Source: Bacteroidota bacterium
GTDB lineage: Bacteria; Bacteroidota; Ignavibacteria; Ignavibacteriales; Ignavibacteriaceae
Length of the DNA: 10,447 nucleotides
Direction: 5' to 3'
Assembly (NCBI GenBank): GCA_021790055.1
Contig: JAJYIL010000066.1
Coordinates: forward strand, 1 to 10,447
Part shown: one piece after another, positions 1 through 6,877 of the stretch
How positions within the stretch are numbered: the first letter of the stretch is position 1
How the letters are laid out: every line of letters begins with the position of its first letter
Position numbers and translations under genes: made by a program
Notes under the pieces: generated by a model
The model's input: the letters and a program-made list of their open reading frames with translations, nothing else
Databases searched by the model: none
Told to the model about the DNA's origin: nothing

Positions 1-701
1 GGCACCGAACTCATCCAATTATTGTTTCCGGTGACTTGTTTTGCAGCAGCAGCTAAGGACTGCTTTTCAACTATAGTATTTAAGGTTAAAACGGTTATCA
101 TAATTACGGCTGCTAATAACAATAAGGATTGAAATGAATCAATATATACGACACCGTAAAATCCTGATATCATTGTATAAAGAGTAGTAATAATTATAAT
201 TATTAATGAGCACTCCATTGGTGAATAGTTCAAAAACATTGAAAGAAGCAAGCCCAATCCTTTTATCATATATACCAGCAATCCGATATTTAAGATTATT
301 GCCGCTACAGCTCTTATAATTCTTGCAAAATTACCATCCCATCTATTCCCAAATCTATAAGTCATCCACTCTGCACCTGTCATGCACTTTGATCTATAAT
401 GCCATTTACCCATCCAGAGAAGCCAAAAAACCAACACCAAAACAGCTCCTCCTCTAAATTCAATAAATATTCCTCTGGGACCAAGTAAATAAAGGAATGA
501 AACAATCAACATCGTTCCGGATACATCAAAAAATGAAGCCATTCCGGAAATACCCATTGCCCACCACGGTAATTTGTTACTTCCCAAAAAATAACTTCTC
601 AAATTTTTTGAGGCTTTCTTTCTGAAATATAGACCAATTGCTATCAATATAAACATGTAGATGGATATTAGAAGATAATCGGTATTTTGAAGATAGTTCA
701 A
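1..701 (-). CDS. Sodium:solute symporter (SSS/SLC5 family), N-terminal 233 residues, cut by window edge
   Basis: Inner-membrane secondary transporter that would couple sodium entry to uptake of a small solute, probably a sugar released by the neighbouring glycosidases (substrate inferred from context only). The visible protein opens with a hydrophobic helix (about residues 8-25), then YFLGSNKLPWW and GMASFFDVSGTM, the characteristic loop and second helix of SSS transporters. GKWHYRSKCMTGAEWMTYRFG and SGFYGVVYIDSFQS follow, with about six membrane segments in all. Family members usually have about 500-600 residues, so less than half is present. Start choice: the frame is closed by a TAG shortly upstream, the first in-frame ATG would remove half of helix 1, and a TTG at 701 lies 8 nt after a GAGG and gives a normal family N-terminus. 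It lies 230 bp downstream of GH3 in the same direction. Family assignment is firm; substrate is unknown. Confidence 0.9.
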   Translation of the reverse strand, partial: MNYLQNTDYLLISIYMFILIAIGLYFRKKASKNLRSYFLGSNKLPWWAMGISGMASFFDVSGTMLIVSFLYLLGPRGIFIEFRGGAVLVLVFWLLWMGKWHYRSKCMTGAEWMTYRFGNRWDGNFARIIRAVAAIILNIGLLVYMIKGLGLLLSMFLNYSPMECSLIIIIITTLYTMISGFYGVVYIDSFQSLLLLAAVIMITVLTLNTIVEKQSLAAAAKQVTGNNNWMSSV

Positions 702-709
702 GATTTTTA

Positions 710-713
710 CCTC
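710..713 (-). promoter_or_regulatory. Ribosome binding site (GAGG) supporting a TTG start for the symporter
   Basis: On the minus strand GAGG is followed by an 8-nt spacer and then TTG at 701-699. This site decides the start of the symporter, because no ATG in the frame precedes the first transmembrane helix. Confidence 0.55.
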
Positions 714-748
714 GTTGAAAGAAATGTATTTAAATATCTAAAGCAACA

Positions 749-756
749 CAAAAATA
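749..756 (-). promoter_or_regulatory. Possible Bacteroidetes-type -7 box upstream of the symporter
   Basis: TATTTTTG on the minus strand fits the Bacteroidetes -7 consensus TAnnTTTG and lies about 50 bp before the TTG start. No TTTG is present at the expected distance upstream for the -33 box, and the region is T-rich, so a chance match is quite possible. Confidence 0.22.
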
Positions 757-931
757 CAAAAAAGGAGTAATATCATTGAATTAAAAATTGGAATGGAAAG
801 GTTAAAAGAATTAATTGAATAATTTTCTGATTAGCTATATCAAAAATTAAGGGAACAGAAACCTATTATAATTCCTTTGCAATTCCATTCCTACTGAAAA
901 TGAAGAACGCTTATGTCCAAGCCAGCATTTA

Positions 932-3388
932 TTATAAACCGTAAGCTTTATTTGAAGTATTTCCAGTAACCTCAAATTTACCTTTGAGCTTGATGTCAAT
1001 AGATGAATTACCAATCATTACATCAAAAGATCCGGGTACAACTTCCCATTCCAGATTTTGATTTAGTAATTGCAAATCCTGAGGAGTTAATTCAAATTGA
1101 ACTTTTTGAGATTGCCCTGGCTCTAAAGTAATTCGTTTAAATCCCCGAAGTTCACTGACAGGAACAATTACCGGTGTTGTTTTTTCATGAATATAAAGTT
1201 GAACTACTTCATCGCCTTTTAGCTTTCCGATATTTTTCACATTAAGAGAAACTTCAACATTTCCGCCAGTATTTTGTTTTAGAGGAGTAATTTGAAGATC
1301 ACTAAACTTAAATTGTGTATAACTTAAGCCATATCCAAAAGGATATAAAGGACCTGTAACTTGTGCTTCATCTTTCGGATCATCCGGAAAATAAGATTGA
1401 CTTGATGGCATATAAGGGAAATTTAGAGGTACCTGACCAACTGCTTTGGGAAATGTAATCGGTAATTTTCCCCCGGGATTATTTTCGCCGAAAATAGTTT
1501 TAGCAATAGCTTCACCTGCCTTTGCACCGGGAAACCAAGCTTCTAAAATTGCAGGTACATTTTTGTTAATCCAATTTATAGATAACGGCTGACCATTAAG
1601 CAATATTACAACTGTTGGAGTACCTGTTTCATATACTGCTTTTACAAGTGCCAACTGATGACCCGGTAATTTTAAGCTAACCCTTGAACGACTTTCACCA
1701 ACAGTTTTATTATCTTCACCAACTACAACAATAGCAACATCGGATTGCTTGGCAGTTGACACAGCTTCTTGAATTTGAACTTTTTCATCTTCGCTTAAAG
1801 GAGTTTCCATAATATCACTTTCAGGAAAATCATTATCTATTATGTCGGGTCCTTTAACATATGTTATATTTGTCCCTTTTTGAATTTCATTTTTAATACC
1901 GTCAAGAACGGTAGTTGCTTGAATTCCCGTAGGACCATATCCATCATTCATTAAACTTGTCATTGTTGCGTTGGGACCGGTTACTAAGATGGAATGAATT
2001 TTATTTTTATCAAGCGGAAGAACATTGTTGGAATTTTTAAGTAGAACCAATGATTCTTCTGCAACATGGAGAGACAAAGCAATTGATGACAGCTTGTTCA
2101 CATTCCAGTTTGATTTAGAAGTGTTGACATAAGGATTATCGAAAAGCCCCAACCAGAACTTAACCCGTAATACTTCGCGTACACGTTGATTGAGCACCCT
2201 CATTGGAAGTTCGCCATCTCTAACAGCTTGGCGCAGCGGTGTAAGAAAAACAGATGGATTTTGAAAAGCAGTACAAACATTTACACCTGCTTCGAGTGCT
2301 TGAATAACAGCACCTTTGTAATCATTTTGGACATGATGCTTTGCATAAATATCTTGAAGAGCGCCGCTGTCTGTTACTATGTATCCTTTAAAATCAAATT
2401 TCTTACGTAAGATTTCAGTAAGGAAATAATAACTGCCGGTAATTGGTATGCCATTATAATCATTATACGAACTCATAACACCAAGTGCATCGGCTTTAAC
2501 GGCAGTTTCAAAAGGAGGTAAGAATAATGTATATAATTCTCTTGGGGTTACATGCGGATCTGTCCGAACAGCTCCATCTCTTCCACCTTTGGGTACACTG
2601 TAAACAGCAAAATGCTTCAGAGTTGAAACAACATGTTCTCCTTGAATACCCTTTACCATTGCGACGCCAAGTTTGCTAAGTAAATATGGTTCTTCACCGT
2701 ATGTTGAAAGGACTCTTCCCCAACGTGGATCCCGTGAAATATCCATTTCCGGCGAATACACATTTGTGTATCCCAAAGCTCGCGCTTCTTCTCCTTCCAC
2801 TTTCCCAATTTGATTGATAAGTTCTGGATCCCAGGTGCTTCCTTGACCAATCTCATCAGGAAAACTTGTTGCTTTATATGCCTTTAACCCACTAATCCCT
2901 TCGTTTGTAAAATCGACTGGAATTCCGAGACGTGTCTGCTCAATAAAAAATCGCTGAACATTATTTAAAGCTTCTGCATGAAGAGAGGGCGGCCAAAGAA
3001 GGTTGGATTCTTTGCGTCCACCGTTTAACTGTTCATCAATATTGGCTATCCCGTCTTTCCATGTTGTATCAAGCCAGGCTTTGGTTGGCTGTTGATCTGT
3101 TAATACAGCTCCGTAACCGTATAAGGTTACCAATTGACAAGTTTTTTCATTGATATTCATTCTACTTAGCAGATCATCAATACGTTTGTCTACAGGTAAA
3201 TTAGGATTTTCATATGGGTCCATTTTCCCGTTCTTATTTAAATCAATCCATCCTTTGTGATAAATTGTTTTTTTAATTTTAAAAGGATAGGATTGAGCGC
3301 TGCATTGTGCAGTAATCATTAGAATAAATAGAATACTTACAACAAAGAAGTTAAGTTTGTCATAATGTTGTCTGTAAATATTTTTCAT
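932..3388 (-). CDS. Exported glycoside hydrolase family 3 beta-glycosidase (BglX-like), 818 aa
   Basis: Retaining exo-beta-glycosidase that would release single sugars from the non-reducing ends of beta-linked oligosaccharides outside the cytoplasm; beta-glucosidase is the usual annotation, but GH3 also includes xylosidases and others. The first ~32 residues form a Sec signal peptide (cleavage probably after CSA). Residues 49-60 form a D-x-N-x-N-G-x-x-D-x-x-E loop resembling an EF-hand calcium loop. The TIM-barrel domain covers roughly 65-420, with KHF at 258-260 and the probable nucleophile D340 in GYIVTDSGA. The alpha/beta sandwich domain covers about 440-650, with probable acid/base E565 in GESRSR. 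PLYPFGYGLSYTQF (680-693) leads into a fibronectin III-like domain (about 710-800). Length is typical and the gene looks intact. The ATG at 3388 has an AGG 9 nt upstream and is preceded by a possible operator and promoter. No T9SS tail. Family is certain; exact substrate is not. Confidence 0.95.
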   Translation of the reverse strand: MKNIYRQHYDKLNFFVVSILFILMITAQCSAQSYPFKIKKTIYHKGWIDLNKNGKMDPYENPNLPVDKRIDDLLSRMNINEKTCQLVTLYGYGAVLTDQQPTKAWLDTTWKDGIANIDEQLNGGRKESNLLWPPSLHAEALNNVQRFFIEQTRLGIPVDFTNEGISGLKAYKATSFPDEIGQGSTWDPELINQIGKVEGEEARALGYTNVYSPEMDISRDPRWGRVLSTYGEEPYLLSKLGVAMVKGIQGEHVVSTLKHFAVYSVPKGGRDGAVRTDPHVTPRELYTLFLPPFETAVKADALGVMSSYNDYNGIPITGSYYFLTEILRKKFDFKGYIVTDSGALQDIYAKHHVQNDYKGAVIQALEAGVNVCTAFQNPSVFLTPLRQAVRDGELPMRVLNQRVREVLRVKFWLGLFDNPYVNTSKSNWNVNKLSSIALSLHVAEESLVLLKNSNNVLPLDKNKIHSILVTGPNATMTSLMNDGYGPTGIQATTVLDGIKNEIQKGTNITYVKGPDIIDNDFPESDIMETPLSEDEKVQIQEAVSTAKQSDVAIVVVGEDNKTVGESRSRVSLKLPGHQLALVKAVYETGTPTVVILLNGQPLSINWINKNVPAILEAWFPGAKAGEAIAKTIFGENNPGGKLPITFPKAVGQVPLNFPYMPSSQSYFPDDPKDEAQVTGPLYPFGYGLSYTQFKFSDLQITPLKQNTGGNVEVSLNVKNIGKLKGDEVVQLYIHEKTTPVIVPVSELRGFKRITLEPGQSQKVQFELTPQDLQLLNQNLEWEVVPGSFDVMIGNSSIDIKLKGKFEVTGNTSNKAYGL

Positions 3389-3443
3389 TTTGTGAAACCT
3401 ACATTTTATTTTAGAATTTATTATTGAATAAATTAAAAAAAAT

Positions 3444-3451
3444 CAAATTTA
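3444..3451 (-). promoter_or_regulatory. Possible Bacteroidetes-type -7 box for the GH3 gene
   Basis: TAAATTTG on the minus strand matches TAnnTTTG exactly and lies about 55 bp before the GH3 ATG. The nearest upstream TTTG is 27 nt away, longer than the usual 19-21, so the -33 element is missing or poorly placed. It lies just downstream of an operator-like palindrome. Confidence 0.3.
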
Positions 3452-3458
3452 CTATAAT

Positions 3459-3473
3459 TGTTATCGATTATCA
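3459..3473. promoter_or_regulatory. Imperfect LacI-family-like operator upstream of GH3
   Basis: The site reads TGATAATCGATAACA on the minus strand. It has a perfect ATCGAT core, and its right half (ATCGATAACA) matches the TGTTATCGATAACA type of LacI-family operator; the left half is imperfect. It sits where a repressor could block the adjacent promoter-like box, which would make GH3 sugar-inducible separately from the mannosidase operon. Inferred from motif and position only; no regulator gene is in the window. Confidence 0.3.
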
Positions 3474-3503
3474 TTTTTCAAATTATGACAGGGTAGCAGT
3501 GAA

Positions 3504-3730
3504 CTTTTTTTAATTAACAATATTCCTTACTTCTGGTAAACCATCTTAATCGTTTCGGAATAACCTCTTGCTACCATCCGGCATAAATAGATTTCGCTTG
3601 CAACATCCTCTGTGCTCCATTACAGTCGGTGCTCGCCCAAAGGAACTTTACCTTTTATAAGGGTTTCGATCTCCGTTGAAAGATTGGACGGTTTCGGAAA
3701 ATTCGGACATAACCGAAATTCAGAGGGCTG
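3504..3730 (-). repeat. Direct repeat copy 2: decayed duplicate of the DUF362 gene's 3' end
   Basis: This segment aligns with 6585-6877 over 227 positions with a single 66-bp gap; by hand count about 190 of 227 aligned bases agree. The first 57 bp (3504-3560 against 6585-6641) differ at only two positions, and 3516-3560 is a 45-bp exact match. The match includes the stop codon and about 23 bp of non-coding DNA beyond it, so it reflects DNA duplication rather than protein-level conservation alone. Confidence 0.9.
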
Positions 3731-3802
3731 TTCCTGTCGTTGGACGGCAATACTATCAAGAACAACGGCTTCGGCGTTGAAGGACAAATCAAAACCAGCC
3801 AT
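3527..3802 (-). pseudogene. Orphan, broken T9SS type A C-terminal sorting tail
   Basis: Translated on the minus strand, this stretch contains QPSEFRLCPNFPKPSNLST, then EIETLIKGKVPLGEHRL, a stop, and WSTEDVASEIYLCRM continuing to SETIKMVYQK and a stop. It is clearly the counterpart of residues 422-510 of the DUF362 protein. Two lesions break it: a 22-codon deletion between LST and EIETL, and a TAA at 3620-3622 where the intact copy has CAA (Gln480). No secretable protein is attached. The frame opens just after a TAA at 3821-3823 and differs from the frame of GH92-2, which ends at 3847. The first ~24 residues (MAGFDLSFNAEAVV and on) match nothing else in the window and may be the last residues of a lost cargo protein. 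It could instead be the lost tail of GH92-2, detached by a frameshift. Confidence 0.8.
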
Positions 3803-3846
3803 GACAGAATCAGAACAGAATTAATGCAACGGCTTTCGATTTCGTT

Positions 3847-6573
3847 TTACTGGTTTGCCTTAATTTCTTTTGGCGTCCATTCCACTTCCACCAACCCGGC
3901 ATCGGCATAGTGTGCTTCAAAATCTTCATGACGAACATGTATGGCAAGCACGTTTTTGCCCGGATGCAATGTTGCCGCGCTTTCCGGTGAAATAGGAAAG
4001 ATGGCATAGGAATCCGAATATCCAGGTGCTGTAAATGCAAGTACGCCGTTAATATATACTTCCGCGTCTTCGTCGTGACACATTTCAACCGCAGGCTGCC
4101 CGTGAATGGTTGTTAGTGTAAATGTACGTCGCATCCAGATGTCATCGCTGTTCCAGCTTGTGCGGGCATAATGTATCCGCCAGTCCCTTGCGCCAAAGCC
4201 TGCTTTGCCTTCGCTCCAGTTTTGGTCATCGAAATCAGTTTGAAACCAATTGCTATCCGGTTTTTGCGTAGTGTAGCGCCAAACTTGGGGTGTTTCATTC
4301 TCTTTAGAAGTAGGAACGAGCGTGTGTACGACCGGATTTTTTGGAAAGTGATTGTAACCGGTGGAAAGAGAATATGGTCTATTCTTTGGCAGCGCCGCCC
4401 ATTCTTTATTCGGTTTGGGACCTAAAACCAATGACCATTTTCCGCCGCCGGTAATCTCAGATTCGTGGAACCACGGCTTGGTCAGCGGCTTGCCATTCAG
4501 AACAGCCGACTGAATGTATTCATTCTGCGGTGCAGTGTTTACCGTTTCGATAACAAATTGTTTGCCCGCATGCGGCGAGCTTAAATGAATTACAATTTGC
4601 TCGAACCGCGGTGTGCAGACTTCAAAATCGGGAATTCCCGGATCAACCGGGTAAAAACCGATCTGGCTTAAAACATACCAGGCAGACATCGTTCCCAGAT
4701 CGTCATTTCCGCCGCCTGCCAAACCGCCGGGCTCATCGGTGAATGCGGCATCCGCCGTTACTGCTACAATGTGCTGTGTTTTCCAAGGACGATTAATGTA
4801 GTCATAAAGGAACGGCGCCTGCAGATCAGGCTCATTGCTCGGAACATAGTATTTGTCATTAAAAAATTGGTCGAGCCTCTGATTAAAGGTATTAGTTCCG
4901 CCAATTAAATCCACCAGCCCTTGAACATCATGCGGAACGAACCACAAATAAATCCATTTGTTGCCTTCGGTGTAACCGCCGAAGCCGGGATCCCAGCGGC
5001 CTTCCCGATCGCGCCTCTGCAAAAATCCAGTTGCGGGATTATACATTTCCCGGTATTGCAGTGAACGACCAAATAGATAGGCAGCATCGTCGGTTTTATT
5101 TAGAGACTTTGCCAGGTTGCCAAGAGCGGCAAATGCCAGTTCATGTTCCAGCGCAGTGGCAACCGCTGCATCTGGATTGATGGTTATACCGTTCATTTCT
5201 TCTTCGTAAAGTTCGTAGTCGCCAAGATAGCCATGAATATTTCCAGCTTGCGCTTGTTTAAACATTGCTTCGTAAGCGGTATTCACATCGAAATTATGCA
5301 GACCGGCGTTCCAGATATTCACAAGGCAAATAGTGTTCGGGTCGCCGTTCATAATGGCTGTAGGCTGGTTACGCTGCGACCAGCGGTCTATGTATCCGAT
5401 TTGTTTGTATTCTTCGACGAGCGATTGCGCCATGTCTTCCGCCCGTTCGGGAGCGATGAGCGCCAGCAACGGAATTTCCGTGCGATAAATGTCCCAGCCG
5501 GAAAATGTCGTGTAAAAATGTTCATGGCTTTTGGGAACCTGATGAATTTTGTCGTCAAAGCCGCGATAGCGACCGTCCACGTCATCGAAAATCTGCGGCG
5601 CAATTAGACAATGGTAAAGCGCCGTGTAAAAAATCCGGTTGTGTTCCGATGTGCCGCCTTTCGTCTCGATAACGCTCAAAGCCTTGTCCCACGCCTGTAC
5701 CGTTTCTTGATGGTAGCGCTCGAAATCATTATCCGGCATTTCGGACTGAAGATTTGTGTAAGCGCCGGACAGATCAGTGTATGAAACGCCGATCCGGACA
5801 TCCACTTCCTGTGAATTATCGGAAGCCGGATAACTCCCGTAAAATCCAATAATCGTTTTCCGGTCGTCTTGGTTGGCGGTATCACTGCCTTTGTGAATCA
5901 TATTGTCTCTCCACGTACCGTGTGTTGCAAACGGCTTGCTGAACTTCATTACAAAATAGACTGTGATGCCGAGGTGATAACCGTTGAAGGACGTGGCGTC
6001 TACATCGCCTTCGACCGTTTGGCTGTCGACGTAATGAACGTGGCTTGAAATAATGGCATTGTTAACGTAGCTCAAAGGCAGTAGGATGTTCGCTTGCTTC
6101 CCGGCAGGAAAAGTGAACTTCACAAAACCGCAGTGAATGGTGGCGGTCAATTCGGCATTGATGTTCCAGGGCTGCATCAGCACTTCATAGTAACCGGCGG
6201 AAGCTGCTTCGTGCTGGTGATCGAATAAATAATCCGTGTCGGTCCGATTAATTTTTACCGGTCCGGTAGTTGCCGTAATAAGAACCTGTCCTTCATTGGC
6301 GCCGCCGTCGCCGCTCATGTGGTTTACCACAAAACCGTGCATGCGTTTGTCCCGATAATAATAACCATTGCCGGCCCAGTTCGGAGTCATCTGCACCGAA
6401 CCAAACGGAGCTACTGCACCCGGATAGGTGTTCCCGTCATTAGACGTTCCGATGAAAGGATTGATGAACGACGCCAGGTTGTTCGACCCGGACGATTTGG
6501 TTACTTGGGCAGACAGCACAAATCCCCAACCGGCTAAAACAAAACACAGTAACTTCAATTTATTTCTTTTCAT
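3847..6573 (-). CDS. Exported glycoside hydrolase family 92 enzyme (GH92-2) with C-terminal beta-sandwich domain, 908 aa
   Basis: GH92 enzymes are calcium-dependent, inverting exo-alpha-mannosidases. Signal peptide at residues 1-23, probably cleaved after LSA. The N-terminal beta-sandwich begins at FINPFIGTSNDGNTYPGA (36-53) and the alpha-toroid catalytic domain follows. YTEGNKW holds the probable general acid E536, and GGNDDLGTMSAWYV (621-634) is the conserved acidic motif. The loop SNEPDLQAPFLYDY differs strongly from the SHHIA type in GH92-1. Residues about 760-900 form an extra galactose-binding-like sandwich (FDDQNWSEGKAGFG, WNSDDIWMRRTF, AEVYINGVLAF), probably sugar-binding. Start: the frame is open further upstream, but that would run into the DUF362 coding sequence and lose the signal peptide, so ATG 6573 is chosen; its upstream region is A-rich with no good Shine-Dalgarno. 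Third gene of a probable operon, 34 bp after DUF362. Richer in G+C than GH3 and GH92-1, and bracketed by direct repeats. No intact T9SS tail. Confidence 0.93.
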   Translation of the reverse strand: MKRNKLKLLCFVLAGWGFVLSAQVTKSSGSNNLASFINPFIGTSNDGNTYPGAVAPFGSVQMTPNWAGNGYYYRDKRMHGFVVNHMSGDGGANEGQVLITATTGPVKINRTDTDYLFDHQHEAASAGYYEVLMQPWNINAELTATIHCGFVKFTFPAGKQANILLPLSYVNNAIISSHVHYVDSQTVEGDVDATSFNGYHLGITVYFVMKFSKPFATHGTWRDNMIHKGSDTANQDDRKTIIGFYGSYPASDNSQEVDVRIGVSYTDLSGAYTNLQSEMPDNDFERYHQETVQAWDKALSVIETKGGTSEHNRIFYTALYHCLIAPQIFDDVDGRYRGFDDKIHQVPKSHEHFYTTFSGWDIYRTEIPLLALIAPERAEDMAQSLVEEYKQIGYIDRWSQRNQPTAIMNGDPNTICLVNIWNAGLHNFDVNTAYEAMFKQAQAGNIHGYLGDYELYEEEMNGITINPDAAVATALEHELAFAALGNLAKSLNKTDDAAYLFGRSLQYREMYNPATGFLQRRDREGRWDPGFGGYTEGNKWIYLWFVPHDVQGLVDLIGGTNTFNQRLDQFFNDKYYVPSNEPDLQAPFLYDYINRPWKTQHIVAVTADAAFTDEPGGLAGGGNDDLGTMSAWYVLSQIGFYPVDPGIPDFEVCTPRFEQIVIHLSSPHAGKQFVIETVNTAPQNEYIQSAVLNGKPLTKPWFHESEITGGGKWSLVLGPKPNKEWAALPKNRPYSLSTGYNHFPKNPVVHTLVPTSKENETPQVWRYTTQKPDSNWFQTDFDDQNWSEGKAGFGARDWRIHYARTSWNSDDIWMRRTFTLTTIHGQPAVEMCHDEDAEVYINGVLAFTAPGYSDSYAIFPISPESAATLHPGKNVLAIHVRHEDFEAHYADAGLVEVEWTPKEIKANQ

Positions 6574-6584
6574 GATAAAATTTT

Positions 6585-6877
6585 CTTTTTTTAAAAAACA
6601 ATATTCCTTACTTCTGGTAAACCATCTTAATCGTTTCGGAAAAACCTTGTGCCTCCATCCGGCATAAGTAGACTCCGCTTGCAAGACCCTCGGCGCTCCA
6701 TTGCAGTCTATGTTCGCCTGCAGGTACTTTACCTTTTATAATGGTTTCAATCTCTCTACCGGTAATGTCATAGATTGTTAATGTTACAAATTCAGTTCGT
6801 GGCAAATAGAAAACTATCTTTGTTGAAGGATTGAACGGGTTCGGAAAATTCGAACTCAACTTGAATTCAGAAGGCTG
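6585..6877 (-). repeat. Direct repeat copy 1: 3' end of the DUF362 gene plus GH92-2 leader
   Basis: Intact partner of 3504-3730. It encodes the T9SS tail of the DUF362 protein from about residue 422 to the stop, then runs about 23 bp into the GH92-2 leader, ending 11 bp before its ATG. It contains the 66 bp absent from the other copy; these lie between two ATCT tetranucleotides at 6750-6753 and 6816-6819. Confidence 0.9.

Larger units (their letters stand above)
702..931 (-). other. AT-rich intergenic region between GH3 and the symporter
   Basis: This gap of 230 bp has no credible open frame. It holds the symporter ribosome binding site and one possible promoter element, listed separately. 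I see no GC-rich hairpin followed by a T-run in either direction, so there is no clear intrinsic terminator after GH3. A 9-bp inverted repeat (GGAATGGAA near 790 and its complement near 883) has arms about 85 bp apart and is probably chance. Confidence 0.5.
3389..3846 (-). other. 458-bp gap between GH92-2 and GH3: tail remnant plus GH3 upstream region
   Basis: The right part (about 3527-3802) is the broken sorting tail and has a composition like GH92-2. The left part (3389-3503) is strongly AT-rich and holds the operator-like and promoter-like sites of GH3. Positions 3803-3846 hold nothing I recognise. No clear terminator hairpin follows GH92-2 or the remnant. Confidence 0.6.

Noticed and set aside
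790..891. Inverted repeat GGAATGGAA / TTCCATTCC as a terminator or regulatory hairpin
   Set aside because: The arms are only 9 bp and about 85 bp apart in AT-rich DNA with no T-run at the expected place; chance is likely.
3290..3388. GH3 as a lipoprotein because of a cysteine near the signal peptide end (MITAQC)
   Set aside because: Gln immediately before the cysteine does not fit a lipobox; signal peptidase I cleavage nearby is more likely.
3810..4088. 92-residue minus-strand open frame in another frame of GH92-2
   Set aside because: It overlaps the intact C-terminal domain of GH92-2 out of frame and resembles no family.
5143..5607. 154-residue plus-strand open frame inside GH92-2
   Set aside because: It lies wholly opposite a well-conserved GH92 catalytic region and its translation shows no recognisable domain; it is an antisense shadow favoured by the higher GC.
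6574..6684. N-terminal extension of GH92-2 to a TTG at 6684 (37 extra residues)
   Set aside because: It would run antisense-free but out of frame through the coding end of DUF362, has charged residues ahead of the signal peptide, and is explained by the open frame of the repeat; ATG 6573 gives a normal signal peptide.
3504..6877. Insertion sequence or transposon carrying GH92-2
   Set aside because: There is no transposase, no terminal inverted repeats and no short target-site duplication; the flanking repeats are coding sequence in direct orientation, which fits homologous recombination better.
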